Shown here piece by piece: positions 1-7,904 of a stretch of 64,000 nt of DNA. Under the pieces are notes generated by a model, which was not told the origin of the DNA, made no database searches, and saw only the letters and a program-made list of their open reading frames with translations. The stretch covers positions 62,001 through 126,000 of the forward strand of contig LUJS01000023.1 of the NCBI GenBank assembly GCA_001689495.1. Direction: 5' to 3'. Numbering within the stretch: the stretch's first letter is position 1; the number at the start of each line of letters is the position of its first letter. Source of the DNA: Bacteroidales bacterium M8 (lineage in GTDB: Bacteria; Bacteroidota; Bacteroidia; Bacteroidales; Muribaculaceae). Made by a program: the position numbers and the translations under genes.

Positions 1-1870
1 GGATGAGGGTTTTTTTGTCTGCGAGGGTGCGGATGGCGGCTATGAGCTCGTCGCGGCCGAATGTCGGGGCGAGGTGGCCGATGATGTCGGCGATGTCGGC
101 CCCGCCCGGGCGCCGGGCGTGATATAGTATCGACTCGTCTATGTCGGGCACGCGGCGCGGCATGGCTGTCCGCCGGGCCGCACGGCATACGTCGCACGTG
201 CCGCAGTCGCCGTCGTGCTGCTCGCCGAAATATCTCAGCAGGGTCGCGGTACGGCACTCGGTCGCGTCGAAGGCGAATTTCTTTACCGACTCTATGCGCC
301 GCTCCATGCGCTCTCGCTGACGCTCGTAGACCTCGAGCGGTATCACCAGATGGCGGGGCTCCTCGCGCGCGGTGGTCAGGTGTATGTATGGCGTGGTGCG
401 TCGCGGCACGTAGTGTATGGCGTGGAGTCGCGTCAGATAGAGCAGGGCCTCGTATATGGTCTGGGTCGCCAGCGTCAGGTCGCGCGCCAGCGTCAGCTCG
501 CTTATCTTGACATAGTCGGCAAACAGACCGGTGTATCGGCGCAGCACGCCCTGAAAGACATCCTCGGTCGTGGGGTCGAGGTCGAGGTCATAGAGTTTCT
601 CCTTGTCCATTATCACCATCAGCCGCGAGTCCGATGTGGTCTCGGCGATGTATTCGAGATAGCCCGAGCGGGTCAGCAGCCTCAGGGCGCTCTCGGTGGG
701 CACGGGGTGCAGCGAGAACGTGCGGCAGAACTTCTCGAGGTCGAACTCGTAGACCCTGTCATACCCCTCGCCGACGGCGATGTCGAGAAAGTTGCAGGCC
801 ATCTCGTAGACGTGGGCAATGTATTCCTTGTCGGGAAAGGCGTCGGCTATGCGGCGGGTCAGCACCCCCTTGTCCTGACGCCCCGTGATGGCCACGGCAA
901 ACGAGGGGAGCCCGTCGCGCCCGCCGCGTCCGGCCTCCTGATAGTACTCCTCGAGCGACGACGGCAGGTCGAAATGCACCACCACCCTCACGTCGGGCTT
1001 GTCGATGCCCATGCCGAATGCGTTGGTGGCCACCATGACGCGCACCTCGTCGGCCTTCCAGCGGTTCTGGCGCTCCTCCTTCTCCTCGGGCGCCAGTCCG
1101 GCGTGATATGCCTCGGCGCTTATCCCCTCGCGCTGCAATATCTCGGCCAGCTCTCGCGTGCGCCTGCGCGAGCGCACATAGACTATCGAGCAGCCCTGCG
1201 TGCCCTTGAGCACTCGCAGCAACTGCTGTTCCTTGAAGTCGGCATGGCGCACGATATAGCTGAGGTTGTCGCGGTTGAAGCTGCGGGCAAACACCCTCGG
1301 GGCGTCAAATCCCAGCGAGCGCATTATGTCGTCGCGCACCTCGGGGGTAGCCGAGGCCGTGAGGGCGAGCACCGGCACCGAGCGCCCTATGATGTCGCGC
1401 AGCGGCGCTATGCGCAGGTATGACGGACGGAAGTCATAGCCCCACTGCGATATGCAGTGTGCCTCGTCGACCACCAGCAGGCTCACGCGGATCGAGCGCA
1501 GCTCGGCCAGAAACTCCTTGTTCTGCAGCCTCTCGGGCGACAGGTATGCTATCTTGGCCTTGCCCAGACGGCACCGGGTCATGGCCAGCTCCTTCTCGCG
1601 GCGCGACAGCCCCGAGTGGAACATCACGGCCCTGACGCCGCGGTCGGCCAGATTGTCCACCTGATCCTTCATCAGCGAGATCAGCGGGGTCACCACCAGC
1701 GTGACGCCGGGCAGCATGAGCGCCGGCACCTGAAACGTGATGCTCTTGCCGCCCCCGGTGGGGAGCAGTCCCAGCGTGTCGTGCCCGGCGAGGACAGAGT
1801 CTATTATCTCTTCCTGCATCGGGCGGAATCCGTCGTGGCCCCAGTGTTTCTTGAGGATGCTGTGCTTCAT
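1..1870 (-). CDS. recQ: RecQ-family ATP-dependent DNA helicase (3' end outside window)
   Basis: This is a superfamily 2 DNA helicase that unwinds DNA 3' to 5' in recombination and fork repair. I translated it directly from the minus strand; it runs off the left edge, so 623 codons are visible without a stop. Residues 37-43 hold the Walker A motif PTGGGKS. The DEAH box sits in VVDEAHCISQWGYDFRPSY, and motif VI lies in the YYQEAGRGGRDG region. A C-terminal zinc-binding part is indicated by one Cys followed about 20 residues later by CGTCDVC, as in RecQ RQC domains, and a winged-helix region surrounds it. Whether an HRDC domain follows cannot be seen. The start ATG at 1870 gives MKHSILKKHWG, the usual RecQ N terminus. 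It lies 49 bases downstream of recJ and is probably co-transcribed with it, a sensible pairing because RecQ and RecJ cooperate in DNA end processing. Confidence 0.95.
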   Translation of the reverse strand, partial: MKHSILKKHWGHDGFRPMQEEIIDSVLAGHDTLGLLPTGGGKSITFQVPALMLPGVTLVVTPLISLMKDQVDNLADRGVRAVMFHSGLSRREKELAMTRCRLGKAKIAYLSPERLQNKEFLAELRSIRVSLLVVDEAHCISQWGYDFRPSYLRIAPLRDIIGRSVPVLALTASATPEVRDDIMRSLGFDAPRVFARSFNRDNLSYIVRHADFKEQQLLRVLKGTQGCSIVYVRSRRRTRELAEILQREGISAEAYHAGLAPEEKEERQNRWKADEVRVMVATNAFGMGIDKPDVRVVVHFDLPSSLEEYYQEAGRGGRDGLPSFAVAITGRQDKGVLTRRIADAFPDKEYIAHVYEMACNFLDIAVGEGYDRVYEFDLEKFCRTFSLHPVPTESALRLLTRSGYLEYIAETTSDSRLMVIMDKEKLYDLDLDPTTEDVFQGVLRRYTGLFADYVKISELTLARDLTLATQTIYEALLYLTRLHAIHYVPRRTTPYIHLTTAREEPRHLVIPLEVYERQRERMERRIESVKKFAFDATECRTATLLRYFGEQHDGDCGTCDVCRAARRTAMPRRVPDIDESILYHARRPGGADIADIIGHLAPTFGRDELIAAIRTLADKKTLI

Positions 1871-1919
1871 GCTGCGGGTGTGAGGGCGGCGTGCCCGAGG
1901 CGGTTGATGGCCGAGGGGA

Positions 1920-3644
1920 TTATCGCGACGTGCTTATCTCCTTGACCAGCAGCTGTATGCTGCGCGCGCCCTTGCGGCGGCTCTCCTCGATGGTAAAGCA
2001 GATGTCGAACGGCTTGCCCGAGTGTATGTGGGCAAAGTGCGCCACGGCGTTGAAGGCTATGCCGCTGTAGACCTTGCCCGACGTGTCGTCGACAAGGTCG
2101 AGCTTGATGTGCTCGCCCGACTTGCCCACCAGCTTGCTGGTGCCGAAGTCGCGCACTCCGCGCGTGCAGAATACCGGCTTGGGGTTGCCCGGGCCGAAGG
2201 GGTTGAATTTGTGCAGCAGCGTCAGGAACTCGGGGGTTATCTCGGCAAAGTTGAGGAATGCGTCGATATGTATGCGCGGTGCCAGCTGCTCGGGCTTGAT
2301 GTGCGCGGCCACATACTCCTCGAAGCGGCGGGTGAACTCGGGTATGTTCTCCTCCCTCAGGCTCAGGCCCACGGCGTATGTGTGGCCGCCGAAGTTCTCG
2401 AGCAGGTCTCTGGACGCGCCCACGGCGGCATATACGTCGAATCCCTGAACGGAGCGCGACGAGCCCGTGGCCAGACCGTTGGCGTATGTCAGCACCACGG
2501 TGGGCTTGTAGTGCAACTCGGTGAGGCGCGACGCCACGATGCCGATGATGCCCTTGTGCCAGTCCTTGTTGTATATGACGATCGACTTGTGCGATGCCAC
2601 GGCGTCGCCCCTCGCGTCGAGCAGGGCGGTGGCCTCCTCGGTTATCTGCTTGTCCAGCTCCTTGCGCTCCTGATTGTGGCGGTCTATCTCGAGCGCCCTC
2701 TCGAGCGCCGCGGTCATGTCGCGGCTCACCAGCAGGTCTACGGCCTCCTTGCCGCTCTGCATGCGTCCCGAGGCGTTGATGCGCGGCCCGATCTTGAAGA
2801 TTACGTCGCTGATGGTTATCTCCTTGCCCGAGAGGCCGCAGGTGCGTATGATGGCGCGCAGGCCTATGTTGGGGTTGGAGTTGATGCGCTTCAGGCCGAA
2901 GTGTGTCAGCACGCGGTTCTCGCCGGTCATCGGGACGATGTCGGCGGCGATTGACACGGCCACGAGGTCGAGCATGCTCTCGAGGTCCGATGTCGAGAGG
3001 CCGTTGCTCACGGCAAATCCCTGCATCAGCTTGTAGCCCACTCCGCACCCCGACAGATGCGGGCACGGATATGTCGACCCCGGCAGCTTGGGGTTCAGTA
3101 TGGCTGCTGCCGGCGGCAGCACGTCGTCGGCGACATGATGGTCGCAGATGATGAAGTCTATGCCCCGCTCACGGGCGTATGTCACCTCGTCCGTGGCCTT
3201 GATGCCGCAGTCGAGGATGATGAAGAGGCTCACTCCCTGTTCGGCCGCCATGTCTATGGTGGCGCGCGATATGCCATAGCCGTCCTCGGCGCGCGTCGGG
3301 ATATAGTAGTCGATGTTGGAGTAGTAGTTTCTCAGGTACTTGTAGACCAGAGCGACGGCGGTGGTGCCGTCCACGTCATAGTCTCCGTAGACCATTATTC
3401 TCTCCTTCGACCCCATTGCCCGGTTGAGTCGGGCGACGGCGCGGTCCATGTCGGGCATCAGGAACGGATCGTGGAGATCGCGCAGCGAGGGGTGAAAGAA
3501 GTGTTCAGCCTCCTTGACTGTCGATATGCCACGTGCCGCAAGCAGCTCGCTAACAGGCGGGACTCCCGCATAGCGCGTGGCCAGACGGGATTCCGCTTCT
3601 TGCTGTGAGGATGTGAGGGGACAGTAATTCCATTTACTTGTCAT
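1920..3644 (-). CDS. recJ: Single-stranded-DNA-specific exonuclease RecJ
   Basis: RecJ degrades single-stranded DNA 5' to 3' and acts in recombination, mismatch and base-excision repair. The 574-residue protein has the DHH phosphoesterase motifs in order: YGDYDVDGTTAVAL (motif I), ILDCGI, the DHHV motif that names the family, and SGCGVGYKL. The DHHA1 substrate-binding region follows with the glycine-rich GGHTYAVGLSL near residue 415. Length and domain order are normal for RecJ. The start at 3644 is supported by the typical N terminus, with the WNY and LL..RGI elements before the DHH domain. It precedes recQ by 49 bases. Upstream lies a 266-base gap with a promoter-like site and a possible structured leader. 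Confidence 0.97.
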   Translation of the reverse strand: MTSKWNYCPLTSSQQEAESRLATRYAGVPPVSELLAARGISTVKEAEHFFHPSLRDLHDPFLMPDMDRAVARLNRAMGSKERIMVYGDYDVDGTTAVALVYKYLRNYYSNIDYYIPTRAEDGYGISRATIDMAAEQGVSLFIILDCGIKATDEVTYARERGIDFIICDHHVADDVLPPAAAILNPKLPGSTYPCPHLSGCGVGYKLMQGFAVSNGLSTSDLESMLDLVAVSIAADIVPMTGENRVLTHFGLKRINSNPNIGLRAIIRTCGLSGKEITISDVIFKIGPRINASGRMQSGKEAVDLLVSRDMTAALERALEIDRHNQERKELDKQITEEATALLDARGDAVASHKSIVIYNKDWHKGIIGIVASRLTELHYKPTVVLTYANGLATGSSRSVQGFDVYAAVGASRDLLENFGGHTYAVGLSLREENIPEFTRRFEEYVAAHIKPEQLAPRIHIDAFLNFAEITPEFLTLLHKFNPFGPGNPKPVFCTRGVRDFGTSKLVGKSGEHIKLDLVDDTSGKVYSGIAFNAVAHFAHIHSGKPFDICFTIEESRRKGARSIQLLVKEISTSR

Positions 3645-3716
3645 TTATGTTGTTTTTTCTTTTTTGCAAAGAAAGGGGGGAGAGGTGGGGCGGGAACGTG
3701 CCCCGCGGGGGTATGA

Positions 3717-3846
3717 TCTTTAAGGTCCGAGAGTTCGGTTGTCCGTCTGAGGGGAGATGGCCCCGGAGTCCCGGGCGCCGCACGGATTTACGGTCGTGAA
3801 TACCGCCAAACTCTCAATCTGTCGGTAGCCTTTTACACCTTTTCCG
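3717..3846 (-). ncRNA. Candidate structured RNA or recJ leader of unknown class
   Basis: Read on the minus strand, this stretch can form nested helices. An outer pair of AAGGT with ACCTT encloses a 10-base-pair helix, GAGAGTTTGG with CCGAACTCTC (one G-U pair). Inside are a hairpin with CGGT and ACCG arms, a TCCGT/ACGGA helix, and a CCCGG-GACT-CCGGG hairpin. A TAACTTTG promoter element ends just upstream, so transcription would start almost at the 5' side of the outer helix. I do not recognise a known riboswitch or small-RNA class. It could be a 5' leader of recJ or a separate small RNA. The evidence is hand-folding only. Confidence 0.35.
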
Positions 3847-3854
3847 CAAAGTTA
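3847..3854 (-). promoter_or_regulatory. Bacteroidota -7 element TAACTTTG
   Basis: The minus strand reads TAACTTTG, an exact match to the TAnnTTTG consensus. No clear TTTG -33 element is visible at 18-20 bases upstream. It would drive the structured RNA candidate and recJ, giving recJ a leader near 195 bases. Confidence 0.5.
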
Positions 3855-3910
3855 GCGAATTTTCGCGGGTTTATGCGGTTAATGTTTGTTAAATGGAATT
3901 ACTCTTCGAG

Positions 3911-4804
3911 CTATTTGTCAAGATGGACATCCATCTGAGGGAAGGGGAACGAGATTCCGGCCATCTCGGGCAGAAGATTGTAGAATTTCTCGTTATAACT
4001 GAAAAACACGTCCCAGTATGCCTCTTTCCTGACCCACGCGCGTATGCTCATGGTCACGGCCGAGTCGTCGAGCGAGGCCAGAAATACCTCGGGGGCCTTG
4101 CATCCCCCCTTGACGGCGGCGACAACCTCCTCGTCGGCGTTCAGCAGGGTCATGACGGCCTCCCTGAACTTTTGAGTCGAGTCGCCATAGCTTATCCCTA
4201 TCTTCCACTCTATGCGTCGATAGGTCTGCGTGGTCGAGTTGTTGACTGGGGCCGTCGACAGGCCGCCGTTGGGGATTATGATGGTCTTGTTGTCGGGAGT
4301 GGTGATGATGGTGTTGAAGATCTCGATCTTCTTGACCGTGCCCGCAAAGCCCTGTGCCTCGATGGTGTCGCCAACCTTGAAGGGCTTGAGCAGCAATATA
4401 AGCACGCCGCCCGCAAAGTTCTGCAGCGTGCCGCTCAGGGCCATGCCTATGGCGACGCCGGCCGAGGCGAACAGTGCCAGAAACGAGCTGGTCTCGATGC
4501 CCAGAATGCCGATGACGGTGACCAGAAGTATGAAGTAGAGCACCATCCGCACCAGCGAGAGTATGAACGTGGTGAGCGAGGGCTCGACATTGCGTTTCAG
4601 CATCACCTTCTCGACAAAGTTGTACATGCGGGTGATGATGAAGCGTCCGAGATAGAATACGAGTACGGCTACGGCAAGCGATATGCTGAAGTGTATCAGC
4701 TTGCTCACGAGGGTATTGACCAGCTCGTCGAAGGTGAGGTCCTTGAGCTGGGCCATCTCAACCGCCGGAGCGGCTATGGAATCTGCAAATTCGGCAGGAG
4801 TCAT
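3911..4804 (-). CDS. mscS: Small-conductance mechanosensitive channel, MscS family
   Basis: This inner-membrane channel releases solutes during osmotic downshock. The 297-residue length is close to E. coli MscS (286). Three hydrophobic segments lie around residues 36-55, 75-100 and 105-130. The third carries the glycine/alanine-rich pore helix (FASAGVAIGMALSGTLQNFAGG) typical of MscS TM3. A beta domain follows with PFKVGDTIEAQGFAGTV and IIIPNG, and then the C-terminal cytosolic cage region. It stands between the recJ side and a repeat-bounded four-helix-bundle gene. The heptamer array begins five bases upstream of its start codon, so its promoter must lie in or beyond that repeat. The start is fixed by MTPAEFADSIA; no other ATG upstream is in frame before the repeat. 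Confidence 0.95.
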   Translation of the reverse strand: MTPAEFADSIAAPAVEMAQLKDLTFDELVNTLVSKLIHFSISLAVAVLVFYLGRFIITRMYNFVEKVMLKRNVEPSLTTFILSLVRMVLYFILLVTVIGILGIETSSFLALFASAGVAIGMALSGTLQNFAGGVLILLLKPFKVGDTIEAQGFAGTVKKIEIFNTIITTPDNKTIIIPNGGLSTAPVNNSTTQTYRRIEWKIGISYGDSTQKFREAVMTLLNADEEVVAAVKGGCKAPEVFLASLDDSAVTMSIRAWVRKEAYWDVFFSYNEKFYNLLPEMAGISFPFPQMDVHLDK

Positions 4805-4808
4805 ATAT

Positions 4809-4854
4809 AATTGGGAATTGGGAATTGGGAATTGGGAATTGGGAGTTGGGAATT
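4809..4854. repeat. Heptamer array AATTGGG, five exact units plus one variant
   Basis: Five exact AATTGGG units are followed by AGTTGGG and a final AATT. The array overlaps the last two bases of the four-helix-bundle stop codon and lies just upstream of mscS. It is in opposite orientation to the array at 5222-5253, so the two form an inverted pair around one gene. Confidence 0.95.
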
Positions 4855-5209
4855 ATTTTTTTGACGCTATTGTGCGTGTGATGCTTGACAGGATTTTATA
4901 AAGCTCGTTGCAGTCTTCATAAAGTGAATCATAAATTTTCGTATCTATTATCCCTGATTCATATAATATCTCAAGCCAGTATTTTGTTTCGGAACACTCT
5001 TTGAGGGATATGCTCAGTTTGTTGAGAAAATCTTTGGTGCTTACGGCATCAATTGATTCGGCTATATTGGCGCCTATGCTTGTCGCCGACCTCAATAACT
5101 GGTCGGCGAGAACATATTCCTTTTTCTCTGCACATAGATAATTCCTGAATCTTATTATCCGTACAGAAAAAGCTTTTGCCTTAATGTAAACGATATTGTC
5201 TTTTCTCAT
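4853..5209 (-). CDS. Four-helix-bundle protein (23S rRNA IVS / S23 type, TIGR02436-like)
   Basis: This is a small all-helical protein of the family first seen in intervening sequences of 23S rRNA genes; its function is not established, although relatives act as accessory proteins (Avd) in diversity-generating retroelements. Recognisable features are YVLADQLLRSATSIGANIAES, KDFLNKLSISLKECSETKYWL and the C-terminal helix with a Leu/Ile heptad pattern. I chose the ATG at 5209 (MRKDNIVYIKAKAF, 118 residues). A longer frame starts at 5251, but its first codons are translated heptamer repeat (MGIGNWELGIKAIP), which is unlikely to be real protein. The gene is clearly AT-richer than all its neighbours and fills exactly the space between two inverted heptamer arrays. 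Together these suggest a transferred or mobile unit. No reverse transcriptase, variable repeat or rRNA gene is nearby. Confidence 0.85.
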   Translation of the reverse strand: MRKDNIVYIKAKAFSVRIIRFRNYLCAEKKEYVLADQLLRSATSIGANIAESIDAVSTKDFLNKLSISLKECSETKYWLEILYESGIIDTKIYDSLYEDCNELYKILSSITRTIASKK

Positions 5210-5219
5210 TGGAATTGCT

Positions 5220-6389
5220 TTAATTCCCAATTCCCAATTCCCAATTCCCAATTTTAATCACATCCTTGCACCACGCGAGGTCGTCGTAGTGGCGGTAGGT
5301 GAGGTCTTGGGGGGTGCGGGGGGCATGGGTGCCGAGGCCGCAATAGCGGTCGGTGTCGATGCGCAGGAATCCGATGCCCTCGGGGGTGGCGGCCTTCCAT
5401 GTCACGAGCTGTCCCAGCGCGTCGCGCCACTCTGGGTCGGCCCCGAGCAGCTCGTAATAGTCGGCCATGTCATAGCTGTGACAGTATTCGCCCGGCTTGA
5501 CGTATGGTTGCAGGTTGGATATGCCGTCGGGATACCTGTTCGGGGCCTTTGCCAGCACATTGCGGGTGGCATCGACAAACCTCGGGAGGGCCGTGTGGTC
5601 GTATGCGGCGAGCTGACACTCGCGACCGCGGCTCGAATACCACTCCCACGTGGTTCGTGCCGCTCCGGCGATGTCGGGCTCGGACATGAAGAAATAGCCC
5701 AGTGTCTCGTCGTATGGCATGCCCTCTACGCCGAGCTCGGTCGGGGCGGCGCCCATCAGCGACGTCAGGCCGCGCAGCTCATAGATGGTCTCGATGTTGC
5801 CCATGAGGCAGCAGTCGAAATATATGAAGCTGAATTTCTCGCCCTGCAGGGTCGAGGCCAGCGTGGGCAGCGTGATGTGGTGTCCGCGGTCGTCGCCGAA
5901 CGCCCTGTATCGGTCGTCATACTTGCCGCCGGGCGATCCCAGCCATCCGTTGGCATGGCTCCACAGTATCAGGCCATACTCCTCGGCAGGGGCAAGCTCC
6001 TTCATGTCGGCCATCACCTCGGTGATGCGTTGCGGGTCTACCGAATATATCGACGGCTCGTCGGGATAGTCTTTGACAATCTTCTGCCCCTCGGCGGTTA
6101 TCTCGAGCATGTAGGGGGTATTGCCGAGTTGCGTGGGCGGGAAGTTGCGGTAGACCAGCAGGCGGCCTCCGTTCAGCTTGCCATTGGCCGCGGCCTCTGT
6201 CATCTCGCGTATGTCCGAGGCATCGAGGCCCGAATTGCCCAGCGTGTTGTCTGCCACCATGTAGACCAGCACCGTGCGGCTGACGGGCTGCTGCGGCGCA
6301 GGCGGGGGCGTGGGCTCGTCCTTGGCCTTGTCGCCGCAGGCGGTTGTAAGTATGAGGAAAAGGAATATGAGTGGAAAGAGATGTTTCAT
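5220..6389 (-). CDS. Clostripain-family (C11) cysteine peptidase lipoprotein
   Basis: This is a predicted exported cysteine peptidase of clan CD. The N terminus has a lipoprotein signal peptide with the lipobox LTTAC, so it should be anchored to a membrane by a lipidated Cys near residue 18. A proline-rich linker leads to the clostripain domain. TVLVYMVADNTL is the first core strand. The catalytic His is in LWSHANGW and the catalytic Cys in IYFDCCLMGN (Cys194 fits the DxC position of the family). The C terminus is odd: after DDLAWCKDVIK the last residues (IGNWELGIGN) are read from the AATTCCC heptamer array before a stop is reached. This suggests the repeat entered at or near the original stop and replaced it. 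It is transcribed away from ftsZ, with a terminator hairpin between them. Substrate is unknown. Confidence 0.92.
   Translation of the reverse strand: MKHLFPLIFLFLILTTACGDKAKDEPTPPPAPQQPVSRTVLVYMVADNTLGNSGLDASDIREMTEAAANGKLNGGRLLVYRNFPPTQLGNTPYMLEITAEGQKIVKDYPDEPSIYSVDPQRITEVMADMKELAPAEEYGLILWSHANGWLGSPGGKYDDRYRAFGDDRGHHITLPTLASTLQGEKFSFIYFDCCLMGNIETIYELRGLTSLMGAAPTELGVEGMPYDETLGYFFMSEPDIAGAARTTWEWYSSRGRECQLAAYDHTALPRFVDATRNVLAKAPNRYPDGISNLQPYVKPGEYCHSYDMADYYELLGADPEWRDALGQLVTWKAATPEGIGFLRIDTDRYCGLGTHAPRTPQDLTYRHYDDLAWCKDVIKIGNWELGIGN
5222..5253. repeat. Heptamer array AATTCCC, four units
   Basis: Four exact AATTCCC units and a partial fifth. This is the inverse complement of the array at 4809-4854. 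It lies just upstream of the four-helix-bundle gene and provides the last codons and stop of the clostripain-family gene. Confidence 0.95.
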
Positions 6390-6423
6390 AGAGAGATAAC
6401 GTCCTTGAATGTCGTTTTATTGC

Positions 6424-6480
6424 GTGGCGAAGCGGGCCCGCAGGGCCTTGTGCCGGCCTCGGGGTCCGCTTCGTCGCCAC
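6424..6480 (-). terminator. Long hairpin downstream of ftsZ, likely dcw operon terminator
   Basis: GTGGCGAAGCGG at 6424-6435 pairs with CCGCTTCGTCGCCAC at 6466-6480, with one bulged base, enclosing a GC-rich loop region. On the minus strand it follows the ftsZ stop and is followed by GCAATAAAACG, a weak U tract. Confidence 0.55.
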
Positions 6481-6497
6481 ATTGCGGCGGGGTTGTG

Positions 6498-7889
6498 TCA
6501 ATAGCTGAAGACAGCGTTTGATGTGCCCGACATGGGCGATGACTGCGACGAGTCGCTGGCAGCCGAGCGCACGGCGTCGACAATCTTGCGCTCGCGCCTG
6601 TATGTCGGGTTGCGCTCGAGTATCTCGCAGATGGCCTCGTCGTCAAGCTGGTTCATGCCCAGAATGATCGAGTTCGAGCGGTCTTTGGCGCCGGTTATCT
6701 CCTGTATCTTGTCCTGTCCGTACTCGGCCGCCATGCGGTCGAGACCCGACTTGGCCGAGCCTGTCGACGTGGTCGTGGGGGTGGCCATGATGGTGTTGCC
6801 GGGCTTGCCGGTGTTGCCGGGCTTGGGCATCTCGAACTTGAATCCGCCCCCCTTGTTGCCCTTGATGATGTCCTCCTCGTCGTCGCGCAGGGTCACGTCG
6901 AATCCGGCGGCGAGGATGGTGATCTTGACCTTGTTGCCGAGGGTCTCGTCGAATCCCACGCCCCAGACAACGTCGACCTCGGTGTTGAGCGAGCTGATGA
7001 ACTCGGTGAGCTCGCGGGTCTCGCTCATCTTGAACGTCGCCTCGGACTTGGGGTCGAAGAAGATGTTGAACAGCAGTTTCTTGGAGCCCATGATGTCGCG
7101 GTTCTTGAGCAGCGGCGAGTTGAGGGCGTCGCGTATGGCTATGGACACGCGGTTCTCGCCCTCGCCGTATCCGGTCGAGATGATGGCCGCGCCGCCGTCG
7201 CGCAGGGTGGTGTCGACGTCGTTGAAGTCGAGGTTGATGAGGCCGTTGGAAGTGATGATCTCCGAGATCGAGCGGGCGGCTATAGACAGCGTGTCGTCGG
7301 CCTTGCCGAATGCGTTGAGGAAGTCGAGGTCGCCATATATGTCGTTGAGTCGCTCGTTGTTGATGACCAGCAGCGCGTCGACATACTTGGCCATCTCGTC
7401 GGCTCCGGCAATCGCCTTCTTGATCTTGACCTGACCCTCGAAGAGGAAGGGGATGGTGACGATGCCGATGGTGAGCAGGCCGCGCTCCTTGGCCACCTGC
7501 GCCACCACGGGGCCGGCGCCGGTGCCGGTGCCGCCGCCCATGCCGGCGGTGATGAACACCATCTTGGTGTCGTCGTCGAACAGGCGGTTTATGTCCTCGA
7601 TGGCGTCCTTGGCATAACCCTCGGCCACCTCAGGCTTGTTGCCGGCGCCTAGGCCGTCGCCGATGACGAGTTTGACGGGCACGGGCGAGTTGGCCAGACA
7701 CTGGCGGTCTGAGTTGATGTTGACGAACGACACGTTCTTGAGGCCGCTGCGATACATGTGGTTGACGGCGTTGTTGCCGCCACCGCCCACGCCGACGGCC
7801 TTGATGATGATCACGTCGTTGGTCAGGGGTGTCTCGTATCCGAATGCCGAGGTGTCGTCTATGTTTTCCGTATTGTTATACTGATTCAT
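6498..7889 (-). CDS. ftsZ: Cell division GTPase FtsZ
   Basis: FtsZ is the tubulin-like GTPase that polymerises into the division ring. The GTP-binding part has IKAVGVGGGGNNAVNHM and the tubulin signature GGGTGTGAGP near residue 115. The T7 region contains NGLINLDFNDV. A flexible linker with Pro/Thr/Gly runs (MPKPGNTGKPGNT) follows the globular domain from about residue 355. The extreme C terminus (residues 406-463) contains an additional conserved-looking segment and ends in AVFSY rather than the classical proteobacterial tail. At 463 residues it is slightly long, as is usual in Bacteroidales. It is the last gene of the dcw cluster and starts 15 bases after the ftsA stop. Confidence 0.98.
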   Translation of the reverse strand: MNQYNNTENIDDTSAFGYETPLTNDVIIIKAVGVGGGGNNAVNHMYRSGLKNVSFVNINSDRQCLANSPVPVKLVIGDGLGAGNKPEVAEGYAKDAIEDINRLFDDDTKMVFITAGMGGGTGTGAGPVVAQVAKERGLLTIGIVTIPFLFEGQVKIKKAIAGADEMAKYVDALLVINNERLNDIYGDLDFLNAFGKADDTLSIAARSISEIITSNGLINLDFNDVDTTLRDGGAAIISTGYGEGENRVSIAIRDALNSPLLKNRDIMGSKKLLFNIFFDPKSEATFKMSETRELTEFISSLNTEVDVVWGVGFDETLGNKVKITILAAGFDVTLRDDEEDIIKGNKGGGFKFEMPKPGNTGKPGNTIMATPTTTSTGSAKSGLDRMAAEYGQDKIQEITGAKDRSNSIILGMNQLDDEAICEILERNPTYRRERKIVDAVRSAASDSSQSSPMSGTSNAVFSY

Positions 7890-7904
7890 TGCTTATAAGC
7901 CTAA

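Noticed and set aside
215..1423. 402-codon plus-strand frame antisense to recQ
   Set aside because: The minus strand carries a complete set of RecQ motifs; the plus-strand frame has no recognisable domain and is a high-GC shadow.
4853..5209. Diversity-generating retroelement Avd gene
   Set aside because: The four-helix bundle resembles Avd, but no reverse transcriptase, template repeat or variable repeat is nearby.
4809..5253. CRISPR array
   Set aside because: The repeats are 7 bases long without spacers, and no cas gene is present.
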